64,000 nucleotides of DNA from Latilactobacillus sakei (GTDB lineage: Bacteria > Bacillota > Bacilli > Lactobacillales > Lactobacillaceae), in contig CP025839.1 in NCBI GenBank assembly GCA_002953655.1, positions 744,001 through 808,000 on the forward strand, in the 5' to 3' direction. Every line of letters starts with the position of its first letter. The first letter of the stretch is position 1. The notes under the pieces are model-generated. The model searched no databases. It worked only from the letters and a program-made list of their open reading frames with translations, and was not told the origin of the DNA. Below are positions 11,167 to 20,564 of this stretch, piece by piece. The position numbers and the translations under genes were made by a program.

Positions 11167-12575
11167 ATGAAGAATGTGGTGTCTTTGGGGTTTGGGGCCA
11201 TCCAGATGCCAATCAATTAGCTTATTTTGGCCTCCATAGTCTCCAACACCGCGGGCAAGAAGGGGCGGGAATCGTTACTAATGATCATGGTCAATTACTA
11301 GGTTATCGCGATCGTGGTTTATTAGCTGATGTTTTCCGGAACCCAGAAAACTTAGCCCAATTAACCGGCGAAGCAGCGATCGGCCACGTTCGGTATGCAA
11401 CCGCCGGCAGCCATGGTCTTGAAAATATTCAACCTTTTTTGTTTGACTTTGCCGATGGTCAATTTGCGTTAGCGCATAACGGTAATTTAACCAACGCGGT
11501 TACGTTACGGCGTCAATTGGAAGCCGAGGGTGCCATTTTAAAATCTAGTTCTGATTCAGAAATTTTAATGCATCTGATTCGGCGGGCGGCTGGTTCGGAT
11601 TTACACACTAAGCTTAAAACGGCTCTCAACCAAATTCACGGGGGTTTTGCTTACGTTTTATTAACACAGGATTCCTTGATTGCAATGCTTGATCCTAATG
11701 GTTTTCGACCATTATCGATTGGGCAAATGGCCAATGGGGCGTACGTCGTTGCCAGTGAAACGTGTGCGCTGAATGCGGTCGAAGCGACTTTTATTCGGGA
11801 CGTCCAACCCGGTGAAATCGTGACAATTGATCGAGATGGCTTGCATGCGGATTTCTTTACGACCGAAACGACCCATTCAATTTGTTCGATGGAATATATC
11901 TATTTCGCCCGACCAGATTCTGATATTTGTGGGATTAATGTCCACGCGGCACGCAAGCGAATGGGAAAACGATTGGCGGTGGAAACGGGCGTTGAGGCTG
12001 ATATGGTGATTGGGGTGCCTAACTCATCACTTTCCGCAGCAAGCGGGTATGCAGAAGCTAGTGGCCTGCCGTATGAAATGGGCTTGGTTAAAAACCAATA
12101 TGTCGGTCGAACCTTTATTCAACCGACGCAAGCACTGCGGGAGCAAGGTGTTAATCGCAAGTTAGCGGTTGTTAAAAGTGTTGTGGCGGGTAAACGCATT
12201 GTGTTAGTTGACGATTCAATTGTTCGTGGCACCACGAGCAAGCATATTGTTAAGCGGCTAAAAGAAGCTGGGGCGCTAGAAGTGCATTTACGTGTTGCTT
12301 CACCGCCATTGAAATACCCGTGTTTTTACGGGATTGACATTCAAACGCGCGAAGAATTAATTGCGGCGCGCCAAAGTGTCGCTCAAATGTGTGAAACAAT
12401 CGGTGCCGATTCGTTGGCCTTTTTGAGTCAAGAAGGCTTGATTGATGCGATTGGCTTACACCAAGATGCACCGTATTCGGGGTTATGTATGGCGTATTTT
12501 AACGGCGATTATCCAACGCCGCTATACGATTATGAAGCAGATTATCAAGCGAGTTTAAAACAAGATAAGGAGTAA
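11142..12575 (+). CDS. purF: Amidophosphoribosyltransferase
   Basis: First committed step of purine synthesis: PRPP plus glutamine to phosphoribosylamine. The ATG at 11142 is chosen because GGGAGG precedes it and it gives an 11-residue propeptide [11 protein letters not shown] before the catalytic Cys12, as in Bacillus PurF. It has 477 residues: an Ntn-glutaminase N-terminal domain and a PRT domain with the PRPP loop [11 protein letters not shown] near residue 355. Of the four Cys that hold the Fe-S cluster in Bacillus PurF (from memory), three have counterparts (SICSM, YPCFYG, GLCMA). The fourth position reads Tyr in GLCMAYF. The start overlaps purL by 25 bases. Confidence 0.96.
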   Translation: MLNEIRSLNEECGVFGVWGHPDANQLAYFGLHSLQHRGQEGAGIVTNDHGQLLGYRDRGLLADVFRNPENLAQLTGEAAIGHVRYATAGSHGLENIQPFLFDFADGQFALAHNGNLTNAVTLRRQLEAEGAILKSSSDSEILMHLIRRAAGSDLHTKLKTALNQIHGGFAYVLLTQDSLIAMLDPNGFRPLSIGQMANGAYVVASETCALNAVEATFIRDVQPGEIVTIDRDGLHADFFTTETTHSICSMEYIYFARPDSDICGINVHAARKRMGKRLAVETGVEADMVIGVPNSSLSAASGYAEASGLPYEMGLVKNQYVGRTFIQPTQALREQGVNRKLAVVKSVVAGKRIVLVDDSIVRGTTSKHIVKRLKEAGALEVHLRVASPPLKYPCFYGIDIQTREELIAARQSVAQMCETIGADSLAFLSQEGLIDAIGLHQDAPYSGLCMAYFNGDYPTPLYDYEADYQASLKQDKE

Positions 12576-12580
12576 TCGAG

Positions 12581-13609
12581 ATGACAGATGCATACCAAAA
12601 AGCGGGCGTTGATGTGACGGCTGGTTACGAAGTTGTTGCCCGGATTCAAAAGAAAGTAGGAGCTGATAATCACAATATTGGCAGTTTCGGCGGACAATAC
12701 GCGCTAGAAATAGCCCAGTATCAAAAGCCAGTGTTGGTCTCGAGTACGGATGGTGTTGGTACGAAATTGATGGTGGCTTTTGCAGCTAATCAACATGCCA
12801 CCATCGGGATTGATTGTGTGGCGATGTGTGTCAATGACATCATCGCGCAAGGTGCACAGCCGTTATACTTCTTAGACTATTTAGCGACTGGTAAAACTGA
12901 TCCGGATAAGATTGAACAAATCGTCGCTGGTGTGCTCGAAGGTTGCAAGCAAGCCAATATGGCTTTAATTGGCGGTGAAACGGCCGAAATGCCTGGTATG
13001 TATGCGGCTAAGCATTATGACGTTGCCGGTTTTGCGGTGGGGATTGCTGAACAAGATGCGCTTGTGACCGGTGAAACGATTCAAGCCGGCGACGTTCTGA
13101 TTGGAGTGGCGTCTAGCGGCATCCATTCGAATGGCTATTCATTGGTTCGCAAAATCTTTTTTGAGCAAAATGATTTGACGGTGGCCAGTCAATTACCTGA
13201 ATTACCTGGCAAACCACTAGGTGATTGGTTATTAACGCCGACCAAGATTTACGTTGAAGATTTACAGCCGCTACTGCAACAACGGGTGATTAAAGGCGCT
13301 GCGCATATCACAGGTGGCGGTTTTATTGAAAACGTCCCGCGGATGTTACCGACTGATTTAGCGGCGCACTTAACGTTGGGCAGTTGGCCGGTTTTGCCGA
13401 TTTTTAAAGCCTTACAACAATATGGCCAACTCGCTGAAATGGCGATGTATAACATCTTTAATATGGGGATTGGGATGGTCTTGGCGGTTGCGCCAGCAGC
13501 AGCCCCGACCGTTTTAGCACACTTGAATGCCAAGCAGGAACAAGCTTATCAGATTGGGACCGTTCAAAAACGGCAACAAGCGGCGGTTGAATTGGTGGCG
13601 GCCAAATGA
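12581..13609 (+). CDS. purM: AIR synthase (FGAM cyclo-ligase)
   Basis: Closes the imidazole ring, FGAM to AIR, with ATP. It has 342 residues, the normal length. The N-terminal half carries the conserved phosphate-binding stretch [11 protein letters not shown] near residue 52 and [17 protein letters not shown] near residue 89. [12 protein letters not shown] is near residue 130, and [12 protein letters not shown] starts the C-terminal half. AAGGAG lies upstream of the ATG. Its TGA overlaps the purN start by 4 bases. Confidence 0.97.
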   Translation: MTDAYQKAGVDVTAGYEVVARIQKKVGADNHNIGSFGGQYALEIAQYQKPVLVSSTDGVGTKLMVAFAANQHATIGIDCVAMCVNDIIAQGAQPLYFLDYLATGKTDPDKIEQIVAGVLEGCKQANMALIGGETAEMPGMYAAKHYDVAGFAVGIAEQDALVTGETIQAGDVLIGVASSGIHSNGYSLVRKIFFEQNDLTVASQLPELPGKPLGDWLLTPTKIYVEDLQPLLQQRVIKGAAHITGGGFIENVPRMLPTDLAAHLTLGSWPVLPIFKALQQYGQLAEMAMYNIFNMGIGMVLAVAPAAAPTVLAHLNAKQEQAYQIGTVQKRQQAAVELVAAK

Positions 13610-14175
13610 GAGTGGCAATTTTTGCATCTGGTACAGGGAGTAACTTCGAAGCGATTGCTGATAATCAACGCTTACAACAAGCGGGCCTTGAAATTGTCCA
13701 ACTGGTTTGCGATCGCCCGCAAGCAGCTGTGATTGAAAAGGCGCACCGGCGGGAGGTACCGGTGACGGTTTTGGCACCACGTCAGTTTGAAAATCGTCAA
13801 GCTTACGAGCAAGCAGTCGTTGCCCAGTTGGCACCTTTGGCAATCGATTATATTATCTTGGCGGGTTACATGCGAATTATCACGCCTGTTTTACTGGGGG
13901 CTTATCCGCAGCGGATTATTAATATCCATCCGGCATTGTTACCGGCTTTTCCGGGGATTCATGGGATTGAAGACGCATACCATGCCAAGGTGAGTGAAAC
14001 CGGCGTGACGGTCCACTATATCGATGAAGGCGTGGACACAGGGCCAATCATCGCCCAAGCAACCGTTCCGGTGAAAACAACGGATACGTTAGCAACACTA
14101 GAAGCACGCGTTCACGCGGTCGAACATCAATTATATCCAGCTGTGATTTATGATTTAATTCAAAAAAATAATTAA
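13606..14175 (+). CDS. purN: GAR transformylase (folate-dependent)
   Basis: Transfers a formyl group from 10-formyl-THF to GAR. It has 189 residues with the family N-terminus [15 protein letters not shown]. The active-site stretch [12 protein letters not shown] (about residue 105) holds the catalytic Asn and His, and the Asp loop [10 protein letters not shown] is near 143. The formyl donor depends on FolD, encoded at 22435, which also has possible Pur-type upstream sites. Start and stop overlap or abut purM and purH. Confidence 0.97.
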   Translation: MRVAIFASGTGSNFEAIADNQRLQQAGLEIVQLVCDRPQAAVIEKAHRREVPVTVLAPRQFENRQAYEQAVVAQLAPLAIDYIILAGYMRIITPVLLGAYPQRIINIHPALLPAFPGIHGIEDAYHAKVSETGVTVHYIDEGVDTGPIIAQATVPVKTTDTLATLEARVHAVEHQLYPAVIYDLIQKNN

Positions 14176-14191
14176 AGGGAGCTTTTAACAC

Positions 14192-15724
14192 ATGAAAAGA
14201 GCATTGATTAGCGTTTCAGACAAAACGGGTATTGTGGCATTTGCCCAAGGATTAGTAGCGGCAGATTTTGAAATCATTTCAACCGGTGGCACTTTTAGCG
14301 CCTTGGAAAAAGCGGGTGTGTCAGTGACACCCATTGATGAAGTGACTCATTTTCCTGAAATGTTAGACGGCCGGGTTAAAACCCTCCATCCCAATATCCA
14401 CGGTGGCCTATTGGCTAAACGCGATGAACCAACGCATATGGCGGCACTTGTTGAACACGAGATTACGCCGATTGATCTGGTCTGTGTTAACCTTTATCCC
14501 TTTAAAGAAACGATTCAAAAACCGGCGATTACCCAGGCCCAAGCGATTGAACAAATTGATATTGGTGGCCCATCAATGTTGCGTTCAGCCGCTAAAAACT
14601 TCAAGTCAGTATATGTCGTGGTGGATCAAGCCGACTACGACGAAACATTGGCGCAATTGCAACAAGACGATGTGACTTACCGCCGTCATTTAGCCGCTAA
14701 AGCCTTCCGGCATACGGCTGCCTACGATAGCTTGATTGCCAGCTATCTGTCAGATGCTGATGCGGTTGAGTTTCCTGAAAAACTTTCCTTAACATACGAC
14801 TTCAAACAAGCATTACGATATGGCGAAAATGCCCATCAAAAAGCCGCTTTTTACCAAAGCGCCTTGCCAAGCGCTTTTTCAATTGCCTCTGCCCACCAAT
14901 TGCACGGAAAAGAATTGTCCTATAACAATATTAAGGATGCAGATGCGGCGATTAAAGTCGCTGCGGAATTCAGCGAACCTTGCGTAGTGGCGATGAAGCA
15001 CATGAATCCGTGTGGTGTTGGGTTGGGGAAAACTATCTACGATGCGTGGCAAAAAGCTTTTGCGGCCGATTCGGTTTCAATTTTTGGCGGGATCATTGCC
15101 TTGAACCGCGAAGTGGATGTTCAAACAGCCAACGCTTTGCATGACTTATTCTTGGAAATTGTCATTGCCCCCAGTTTTGCGCCAGAAGCATTAGCAATCC
15201 TTGAAAAGAAAAAGAATATCCGGTTGATGACACTTGATTTTGAACAAGCCGCCAAAGCAGATCGTTTCGAAACCGTTTCGGTCTTAGGCGGTCTATTGGT
15301 TCAAGAAAGAGATCGCTTAACCGATCAAGCATCCGAATTGAAGCCGGTTACCACTAAAGTGCCAACGGAAGCTGAAAAAGAAGCGCTCCTATTTGCGCAA
15401 CGTGTGGTGAAACACGTCAAGAGTAACGCGATTGTTGTCGCAACTAAAGATCAAACGTTAGGCATTGGCGCCGGTCAGATGAACCGGGTTGGCTCGGTTA
15501 AAATTGCGTTGGAACAAGCATTAGCTAACGGCATGCAAGCACCGTTTGTGTTAGCATCAGATGCCTTCTTCCCAATGGACGATAGTGTGGCATACGCTGC
15601 TGAACATGGTATCACAGCGATTATTCAACCTGGTGGTTCGATTAAAGATCAAGATTCAATCGACATGGCGGACCAAAAAGGGGTCAGCATGGTCTTTACA
15701 AATCGTCGTCATTTTAAACATTAA
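14192..15724 (+). CDS. purH: AICAR transformylase / IMP cyclohydrolase
   Basis: Bifunctional enzyme for the last two steps to IMP. At 510 residues it has an N-terminal MGS-like IMP cyclohydrolase domain ([30 protein letters not shown] near 66) and a C-terminal AICAR transformylase domain from about residue 200. KHMNPCGVG near 268 carries the catalytic Lys-His pair. The ATG follows AAAGGGAGC. It lies 16 bases after purN and 14 bases before purD, within one operon. Confidence 0.97.
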   Translation: MKRALISVSDKTGIVAFAQGLVAADFEIISTGGTFSALEKAGVSVTPIDEVTHFPEMLDGRVKTLHPNIHGGLLAKRDEPTHMAALVEHEITPIDLVCVNLYPFKETIQKPAITQAQAIEQIDIGGPSMLRSAAKNFKSVYVVVDQADYDETLAQLQQDDVTYRRHLAAKAFRHTAAYDSLIASYLSDADAVEFPEKLSLTYDFKQALRYGENAHQKAAFYQSALPSAFSIASAHQLHGKELSYNNIKDADAAIKVAAEFSEPCVVAMKHMNPCGVGLGKTIYDAWQKAFAADSVSIFGGIIALNREVDVQTANALHDLFLEIVIAPSFAPEALAILEKKKNIRLMTLDFEQAAKADRFETVSVLGGLLVQERDRLTDQASELKPVTTKVPTEAEKEALLFAQRVVKHVKSNAIVVATKDQTLGIGAGQMNRVGSVKIALEQALANGMQAPFVLASDAFFPMDDSVAYAAEHGITAIIQPGGSIKDQDSIDMADQKGVSMVFTNRRHFKH

Positions 15725-15738
15725 GAGGTGGCAATTAA

Positions 15739-16989
15739 ATGGATATCTTGGTGATTGGCAGTGGTGCGCGTGAGCATACACTGGCACGTGAACTACTAAA
15801 AAGTGAACAAGTTGAACAGGTCTATTGCTTGCCCGGAAATCCGGGGATGCAATTGGATCAGATAAAAACGGCCGCAATTGACGTCGATGATTTTGAGCAG
15901 TTAATTGTGTTTGCAAAAGAACAGGCGGTGGCTTATACCATCGTTGGGCCAGAACAACCGTTAGTCGCCGGGATTGTAGATGCGTTTCAAGCGGCGGGCT
16001 TAGCAATTTTTGGCCCGACGAAACAAGCCGCGGCATTGGAAGGCTCAAAAACTTTTGCCAAAGAAATAATGGCTCAGGCAAAAGTGCCGACTGCCCAATA
16101 TCAAACGGTGACCAACGAATCAGAGGCGTTATCCGCGTTGGAAGGGCGCTCGTTACCAATCGTCATCAAGGCCGATGGGTTAGCGGCCGGTAAAGGGGTC
16201 GTGATTGCCGAAAGTTTGGCGGATGGGCTAGCAGCCGTTCGACGGTTCTTTAAACAAGGGCGCCGCCAGATTCTGATCGAGGATTACCTAGTTGGTGAAG
16301 AATTCTCGTTAATGGCATTAGTGGCCGATAATCAAGTTTATCCGTTGCCGATTGCCCAAGACCATAAGCGGGCTTTTGAAGGTGATCGAGGGCCGAATAC
16401 TGGCGGGATGGGTGCTTATTGCCCAGTCCCGCAAATTAGTGACCAAATGGTGCAAACGGCAGTTGAAACGATTATCAAACCGATGGTCGCAACGATGGCC
16501 GCTAACGGCACACCATTTACCGGCGTTTTATACGCGGGGCTAATTGCGACCGCAACGGGCATCAAAGTGATTGAATTTAACGTGCGTTTTGGTGATCCAG
16601 AAACGCAAGTCGTGCTACCGCGCTTGCAGAGCGATCTAGCGCAAGTCTTTCAGCAATTATTAACCCATCAGCAACCGATTCTGGATTGGCAAGCAGCTGG
16701 GGTGACGTTGGGGGTTGTGGTGGCTGCTAAAGGTTATCCAAATCAAGCGCCAGCCATTTTTCAGTTGGCACCAAGCGCCCGTTTTAAAGTGGCTAATAGT
16801 CAGTTTAGTTTTGCCGGTGTGGCAGCGACCACTGGGGGCTTAATGAGTAGTGGGGGCCGTTTATATACAGCCGTTTATACGGCACCCACTATGGCGCAAG
16901 CACGGGTTCAGATCGAAGCGGACTTACAATCGGTGGCCAATCCGCAAAGTTTTTATCGCCGGGATATTGGGTTTAAAAGTCAAATATAG
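15739..16989 (+). CDS. purD: Phosphoribosylamine-glycine ligase (GAR synthetase)
   Basis: ATP-grasp ligase joining phosphoribosylamine and glycine, step 2 of purine synthesis. It has 416 residues. The N-terminal Rossmann-like motif is LVIGSGAREHTLA. The ATP-grasp loop IKADGLAAGKGVVIA is near residue 140, the PurD signature DHKRAFEGDRGPNTGGMGAY near 210, and metal-binding FNVRFGDPE near 280. AAGAGGTGG precedes the ATG. It closes the purCSQLFMNHD run. I see no hairpin terminator in the 80 bases to the next gene, so read-through into the oxidase gene is possible. Confidence 0.97.
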   Translation: MDILVIGSGAREHTLARELLKSEQVEQVYCLPGNPGMQLDQIKTAAIDVDDFEQLIVFAKEQAVAYTIVGPEQPLVAGIVDAFQAAGLAIFGPTKQAAALEGSKTFAKEIMAQAKVPTAQYQTVTNESEALSALEGRSLPIVIKADGLAAGKGVVIAESLADGLAAVRRFFKQGRRQILIEDYLVGEEFSLMALVADNQVYPLPIAQDHKRAFEGDRGPNTGGMGAYCPVPQISDQMVQTAVETIIKPMVATMAANGTPFTGVLYAGLIATATGIKVIEFNVRFGDPETQVVLPRLQSDLAQVFQQLLTHQQPILDWQAAGVTLGVVVAAKGYPNQAPAIFQLAPSARFKVANSQFSFAGVAATTGGLMSSGGRLYTAVYTAPTMAQARVQIEADLQSVANPQSFYRRDIGFKSQI

Positions 16990-17070
16990 GAAAGCGAGTA
17001 CAAATGTTTGCTAATCACTATGTAAGTGCTATATCATGATCATGTTAATTAAAAGAAAGAGGCAATTATT

Positions 17071-18159
17071 ATGACATATCATACAAGTGACGCAGAAACA
17101 CCAATTGATGTTTTAAACTTAGCATCGTTAGAAGGTCGTGTGAAAGAACGAATGGAAGCCGGCGCTTTTGGCTATATTCGTGGCGGTTCAGAAGATGAAT
17201 GGACAATGACTGAAAATACTAGTGCCTTCAATCAAAAAAAGATTATGCCCCGTGTTTTACAAGGCGTTGAACACGCTGATTTGCACACGAAATTGTGGGA
17301 TATCGATTTGAAGACGCCAATTATCCAAGCCCCTTCAGCCGCACAAGGCTTAGCCCATGAAAAGGGTGAAGTAGATACTGCCAAAGGGATGGCTGCAGCC
17401 GGTTCAATTTTTTCAATTAGTACGTATGCCAATACACTCGTTGAAGATGCCGCCGCCGCAGCGCCTGATGCACCACAATTCTTCCAACTTTATATGAGCA
17501 AAGACGATCAATTTAATGAATTCTTACTACAAAAGGCAGTTAAAGCCGGTGTTAAAGCGATTATTTTAACAGTGGATTCAACATTAGGTGGTTATCGTGA
17601 AGCGGATATTCAAACAAAATTCCAATTCCCATTACCAATGCCTAATTTAGCAGCTTATAGTAACTCAGATGGTGCTGGCAAAGGGATTTCAGAAATCTAT
17701 GCGGCGGCTAAACAAGGTATCGTACCAGAAGATATTCAAAAGATTAAAGAAATTACGCACCTACCCGTCATCGTCAAAGGGATTCAATCACCGGTTGATG
17801 CTGAATTAGCGATCCAAGCCGGTGCTGATGGCATTTGGGTATCAAATCATGGCGGCCGTCAATTAGATGGTGGGCCTGCTTCTTTTGAAGTTTTACCATT
17901 AGTGGCCCAACAAGTTGCCAAACGGGTGCCAATCATCTTTGATAGTGGCGTGCGTCGTGGTGAACACGTTTTTAAAGCACTTGCTAGTGGTGCTGATTTA
18001 GTCGCAATTGGGCGCCCAATCATCTATGGTTTAAACCTAGGTGGCGCACAAGGGGTGACCTCTGTGATTGATCATTTGAACCATGAATTATCAATTACGA
18101 TGCAATTGGCGGGCACCAAGACAATCGATGCCGTTAAAGAAACAACATTACTTGATTAA
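17071..18159 (+). CDS. lox: FMN-dependent alpha-hydroxy-acid oxidase, probably lactate oxidase
   Basis: Member of the FMN TIM-barrel family (glycolate oxidase, lactate oxidase, lactate monooxygenase). At 362 residues it lacks any membrane segment, which argues against the respiratory LldD type. Active-site motif VSNHGGRQLDGG has the catalytic His near residue 260; GYIRGGSEDEWT near residue 31 contains the N-terminal substrate Tyr, and FDSGVRRGEH and IGRPIIYGL bind FMN phosphate. Aerococcal and lactobacillar relatives convert L-lactate and O2 to pyruvate and H2O2. GAAAGAGGC precedes the ATG. The following bidirectional terminator makes it the end of a transcription unit. The exact substrate is inferred. 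Confidence 0.85.
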   Translation: MTYHTSDAETPIDVLNLASLEGRVKERMEAGAFGYIRGGSEDEWTMTENTSAFNQKKIMPRVLQGVEHADLHTKLWDIDLKTPIIQAPSAAQGLAHEKGEVDTAKGMAAAGSIFSISTYANTLVEDAAAAAPDAPQFFQLYMSKDDQFNEFLLQKAVKAGVKAIILTVDSTLGGYREADIQTKFQFPLPMPNLAAYSNSDGAGKGISEIYAAAKQGIVPEDIQKIKEITHLPVIVKGIQSPVDAELAIQAGADGIWVSNHGGRQLDGGPASFEVLPLVAQQVAKRVPIIFDSGVRRGEHVFKALASGADLVAIGRPIIYGLNLGGAQGVTSVIDHLNHELSITMQLAGTKTIDAVKETTLLD

Positions 18160-18175
18160 GCTGATATGATATACT
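18148..18175 (+). promoter_or_regulatory. Weak possible promoter overlapping the lox stop codon
   Basis: TTACTT (18148-18153), a 16-base spacer and TATACT (18170-18175) lie across the lox stop codon. If active, this would make a short transcript ending at the terminator at about 18262. Confidence 0.3.
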
Positions 18176-18206
18176 AAAGGTCCTTGGCAGGGGCACAAAC
18201 AGCACA

Positions 18207-18262
18207 ACAAAAGGCGGACTTCAGGACAAATTTAAATTTGCCTTGAGGTCCGCCTTTTGTTA
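18207..18262. terminator. Bidirectional terminator between lox and the small membrane gene
   Basis: ACAAAAGGCGGAC(T)TCA-GG pairs with CC-TTGAGGTCCGCCTTTTGT around an AT-rich loop. There are A and T runs on both sides, so it can serve the + strand lox and the - strand gene ending at 18270. Confidence 0.85.
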
Positions 18263-18269
18263 ATTAGAA

Positions 18270-18524
18270 TTAATGCCGGTTGACAGTCGGTAAGTCTGCT
18301 AAGAATAATTCGCTCGCGACTAAGCCGATTAAGCTTAAAATGAAGTAAACCCAGTGGGCGCCACTCCCCCAACCAAAGAGGCTAGCGTCGATGCTAACTA
18401 AGATGATGAAAATGAGACAGTTAAGGACTAGCCCAATTCGAAATGTTAATTGGCTAGCGACGACCGCGAATAAAACAATTGAAAGAAAAATAGTAAAAAA
18501 TGCAGAAATCAAAATAATGACCAC
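18270..18524 (-). CDS. Small membrane protein of unknown function
   Basis: 84 residues with three hydrophobic stretches: an N-terminal IILISAFFTIFLSIVLFAVV, a second around residues 30-46 and a third around 58-76. It is probably an integral membrane protein. I do not recognise the family. The listed start is GTG at 18524; a TTG at 18512 sits 8 bases after AGGTGG and may be the true start, giving 80 residues. A promoter on the same strand and the shared terminator support it as a real gene. It is divergent from the TetR gene, so it could be a target of that regulator, but no shared operator is obvious. Confidence 0.65.
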   Translation of the reverse strand: MVIILISAFFTIFLSIVLFAVVASQLTFRIGLVLNCLIFIILVSIDASLFGWGSGAHWVYFILSLIGLVASELFLADLPTVNRH

Positions 18525-18555
18525 CTAACACTGTCCGATTTAAGATACTTGTTTC

Positions 18556-18584
18556 ATTCTACTATAAGAAATAGCTGACGACAA
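18556..18584 (-). promoter_or_regulatory. Promoter of the small membrane protein gene
   Basis: On the minus strand: TTGTCG (18584-18579), a 17-base spacer, and TAGAAT (18561-18556), about 35 bases upstream of the start codon. Confidence 0.55.
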
Positions 18585-18654
18585 TTAAATTTAGATGTGG
18601 TTTTTTGAATCTAAAAAGTTCATTTTAAAAAACACCAACTTTAAAAGCAAATGC

Positions 18655-18684
18655 TAGACAGTTATTAAAAAAACAGGCTATACT
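18655..18684 (+). promoter_or_regulatory. Promoter of the TetR-family gene
   Basis: TAGACA (18655-18660), an 18-base spacer, and TATACT (18679-18684), about 35 bases before the ATG. Confidence 0.5.
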
Positions 18685-18718
18685 AGACGCGAAGTAGCCA
18701 AAGAATGGGGGAACTAAA

Positions 18719-19339
18719 ATGGTTCGTGAAAGTAATTCTGAAACGACCGACCCACGCGTCCAGCGAACAAAGCAACAGTTGCGTCGGGCGCTAGTTGAAC
18801 TATTAAAAACAGCCACCACTAAAGAAATTTCAATTCAAGCCATTACGAAACAAGCGCAGATTACACGGGGGACTTTTTACCTTCATTATGAAGACAAAAG
18901 TGATTTCATCCAAAAAACAGTTCAGGATTTAATCCGGGATTTGTATCGGACGATTACAGTTCAAAATGACAAACTGGTGCCACCTTACCAACAGATTAAT
19001 TTATTGGCCTTATTTGAATATGTTGAACGGCGTCAAGATGCCTTTAAAGTATTTCATAAAAATGATACGAGCTTAGCTTTTAAGGCGCAATTAACGGCTG
19101 AAATGCGCCGGTTAATTGAAGGCTACCTCACCAATTTATTTCAAGAAGCAACGCAAGCCGATCAGATTGAACTCAGCATTACCGCCGATTATTTAGCTGG
19201 GGCGAGTTTAGTGCTCGTCTTTAAATGGATTGAAGACGGTTTAGTCTATTCACCACGCTACATGGCCAAGATGCTTTATCAGCTCATTCAAATGCCGAAC
19301 ATGGCTTTTAACGTGGCGGGCTTCTTTGTTGAAGCATAA
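18719..19339 (+). CDS. TetR-family transcriptional regulator
   Basis: 206 residues. The N-terminal helix-turn-helix spans about residues 15-60, with the recognition part IQAITKQAQITRGTFYLHYE, a textbook TetR signature. The C-terminal half is helical and resembles the TetR_C domain found in DhaS-like activators and related lactobacillar regulators; the ligand is unknown. ATGGGGGAAC precedes the ATG. It stands alone between a small divergent membrane-protein gene and rplU, so its target may be its neighbour or itself. I cannot assign a specific name. Confidence 0.88.
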   Translation: MVRESNSETTDPRVQRTKQQLRRALVELLKTATTKEISIQAITKQAQITRGTFYLHYEDKSDFIQKTVQDLIRDLYRTITVQNDKLVPPYQQINLLALFEYVERRQDAFKVFHKNDTSLAFKAQLTAEMRRLIEGYLTNLFQEATQADQIELSITADYLAGASLVLVFKWIEDGLVYSPRYMAKMLYQLIQMPNMAFNVAGFFVEA

Positions 19340-19346
19340 ATAGGTA

Positions 19347-19375
19347 TTGACTCGGTCGCCAATATTTGATATCAT
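19347..19375 (+). promoter_or_regulatory. Promoter of the rplU-prp-rpmA operon
   Basis: TTGACT (19347-19352), a 17-base spacer and TATCAT (19370-19375). It starts 8 bases after the TetR gene stop. Confidence 0.8.
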
Positions 19376-19381
19376 ATGAAC

Positions 19382-19470
19382 GTTGTAATTGTGAGCTCCA
19401 CAGCTGCAACCGCGCATACTAAGGCATTAAGTACTATGATTAGTCACCTTAGTTGGCGAGTCTAAGAAAA
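19382..19470 (+). ncRNA. Ribosomal protein L21 leader
   Basis: About 100 untranslated bases separate the promoter from the rplU ATG, with several GC-containing pairing segments (GAGCTCCACAGCTGCAACC; ACTAAGGC with the distal CACCTTAGT). Firmicutes carry a conserved autoregulatory L21 leader RNA at this position. Assignment is by position and general features; I could not run a covariance search. Confidence 0.6.
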
Positions 19471-19486
19471 AATAGGAGGTGCACAC

Positions 19487-19795
19487 ATGTACGCAATTAT
19501 CAAAACAGGTGGCAAACAATATAAGGTAGAAGCTGGTCAAGCAATCTACGTTGAAAAGTTAGCCGCAGAAGCTGGCGAAAAAGTAACTTTTGATCAAGTT
19601 ATTTTAGTTGGTGGTGAAACAACTAAGGTTGGTACACCAAACATTGATGGTGTTACTGTTGATGGTACTGTTGAAAAACAAGGGCGCGAAAAGAAAGTTG
19701 TTACTTTCAAATACAAACCTAAGAAACACAGTCATCAAAAGAAGGGTCATCGTCAACCATATACTAAAGTGATGATCGACGCTATCAACGCTTAA
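19487..19795 (+). CDS. rplU: 50S ribosomal protein L21
   Basis: 102 residues, the standard bL21 length. It begins [18 protein letters not shown] and ends with the basic [19 protein letters not shown] signature that binds 23S rRNA. AGGAGGTG precedes the ATG. It heads an operon with prp and rpmA and follows a leader likely used for autoregulation. Confidence 0.98.
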   Translation: MYAIIKTGGKQYKVEAGQAIYVEKLAAEAGEKVTFDQVILVGGETTKVGTPNIDGVTVDGTVEKQGREKKVVTFKYKPKKHSHQKKGHRQPYTKVMIDAINA

Positions 19796-19809
19796 TTGAG
19801 GGAAATAAG

Positions 19810-20151
19810 ATGATTAAGGCTGACTTTATCGTCAATGCGGATTCGCAAATTATTTCTTTTCAAATTACGGGTCATGCTGACTCGGGTCCTTACGGGAGTG
19901 ATATCGTTTGTGCAGCTGTTTCAGCCGTCTCAATTGGGACGATTAACAGTTTGCAAAAGCTCGCTGGTTTTGAACCAGAGGTAGAAGCAGATAACCTAAA
20001 TGGTGGTTTGTTAACCTGTCAAGTGCCGGCAACGGTTACGGGACAAGCTTTGGCAACCGCGCAAATTCTCTTGCAGAATTTGCAACTGACGCTCGAAGAT
20101 ATTACGCAACAATATGGGCAGTACATTCAAGTACAAACAAAACGTAAATAG
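19810..20151 (+). CDS. prp: Ribosomal-processing cysteine protease
   Basis: 113 residues. Cysteine protease that removes the N-terminal extension of ribosomal protein L27 in Firmicutes. The catalytic dyad is visible as His22 (ITGHADSG) and Cys34 (SDIVCAAVSA), the same numbers as in the staphylococcal enzyme. It lies between rplU and rpmA, whose product carries the matching cleavage site. AGGGAAATAAG precedes the ATG. Older annotations call it YsxB. Confidence 0.95.
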   Translation: MIKADFIVNADSQIISFQITGHADSGPYGSDIVCAAVSAVSIGTINSLQKLAGFEPEVEADNLNGGLLTCQVPATVTGQALATAQILLQNLQLTLEDITQQYGQYIQVQTKRK

Positions 20152-20179
20152 ACAGTTAATAAACAGGAGGTGCATTTAG

Positions 20180-20467
20180 ATGTTACAAATGAATTTACAA
20201 TTCTTCTCTCACCATAAGGGTGGCGGTTCAACAACTAACGGCCGTAACTCTGCAGGTCGTCGTTTAGGTTCTAAACGTGCTGATGGCCAAACTGTTACAG
20301 CTGGTTCAATCCTTTACCGTCAACGCGGTACAAAGATTCACCCAGGTGAAAATGTTGGTCGCGGTGGCGATGACACATTATTTGCTCTTGTCGAAGGTGT
20401 CGTTCGTTTCGAACGTTTCGGTAAAAACAAGAAGAAAGTTTCTGTTTATACAGCAGAAGCTAAATAA
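20180..20467 (+). CDS. rpmA: 50S ribosomal protein L27 precursor
   Basis: 95 residues. The N-terminus [17 protein letters not shown] carries the Firmicute-specific extension; Prp would cut between Phe9 and Ser10, exposing the tail that reaches the peptidyl-transferase centre. The remainder matches bL27 ([20 protein letters not shown]). AGGAGGTG precedes the ATG. A hairpin terminator follows within 10 bases. Confidence 0.98.
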   Translation: MLQMNLQFFSHHKGGGSTTNGRNSAGRRLGSKRADGQTVTAGSILYRQRGTKIHPGENVGRGGDDTLFALVEGVVRFERFGKNKKKVSVYTAEAK

Positions 20468-20473
20468 TGCTTT

Positions 20474-20506
20474 AAAAACACCCATATTTCGTGGGTGTTT
20501 TTTATT
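20474..20506 (+). terminator. Terminator after rpmA
   Basis: AAAACACCCA pairs with TGGGTGTTTT across a short ATTTCG-type loop and is followed by T-rich sequence. Confidence 0.9.
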
Positions 20507-20529
20507 TGCTTAAGATTGCTCAGGTCGAT

Positions 20530-20558
20530 TTGTATAAATCAGTGATAACTGGTATACT
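20530..20558 (+). promoter_or_regulatory. Promoter inside the rpmA-efp gap
   Basis: TTGTAT (20530-20535), a 17-base spacer and TATACT (20553-20558). No start codon with a ribosome site follows before the terminator at 20633-20663, so this would drive a non-coding transcript. Confidence 0.55.
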
Positions 20559-20564
20559 TGTAAC

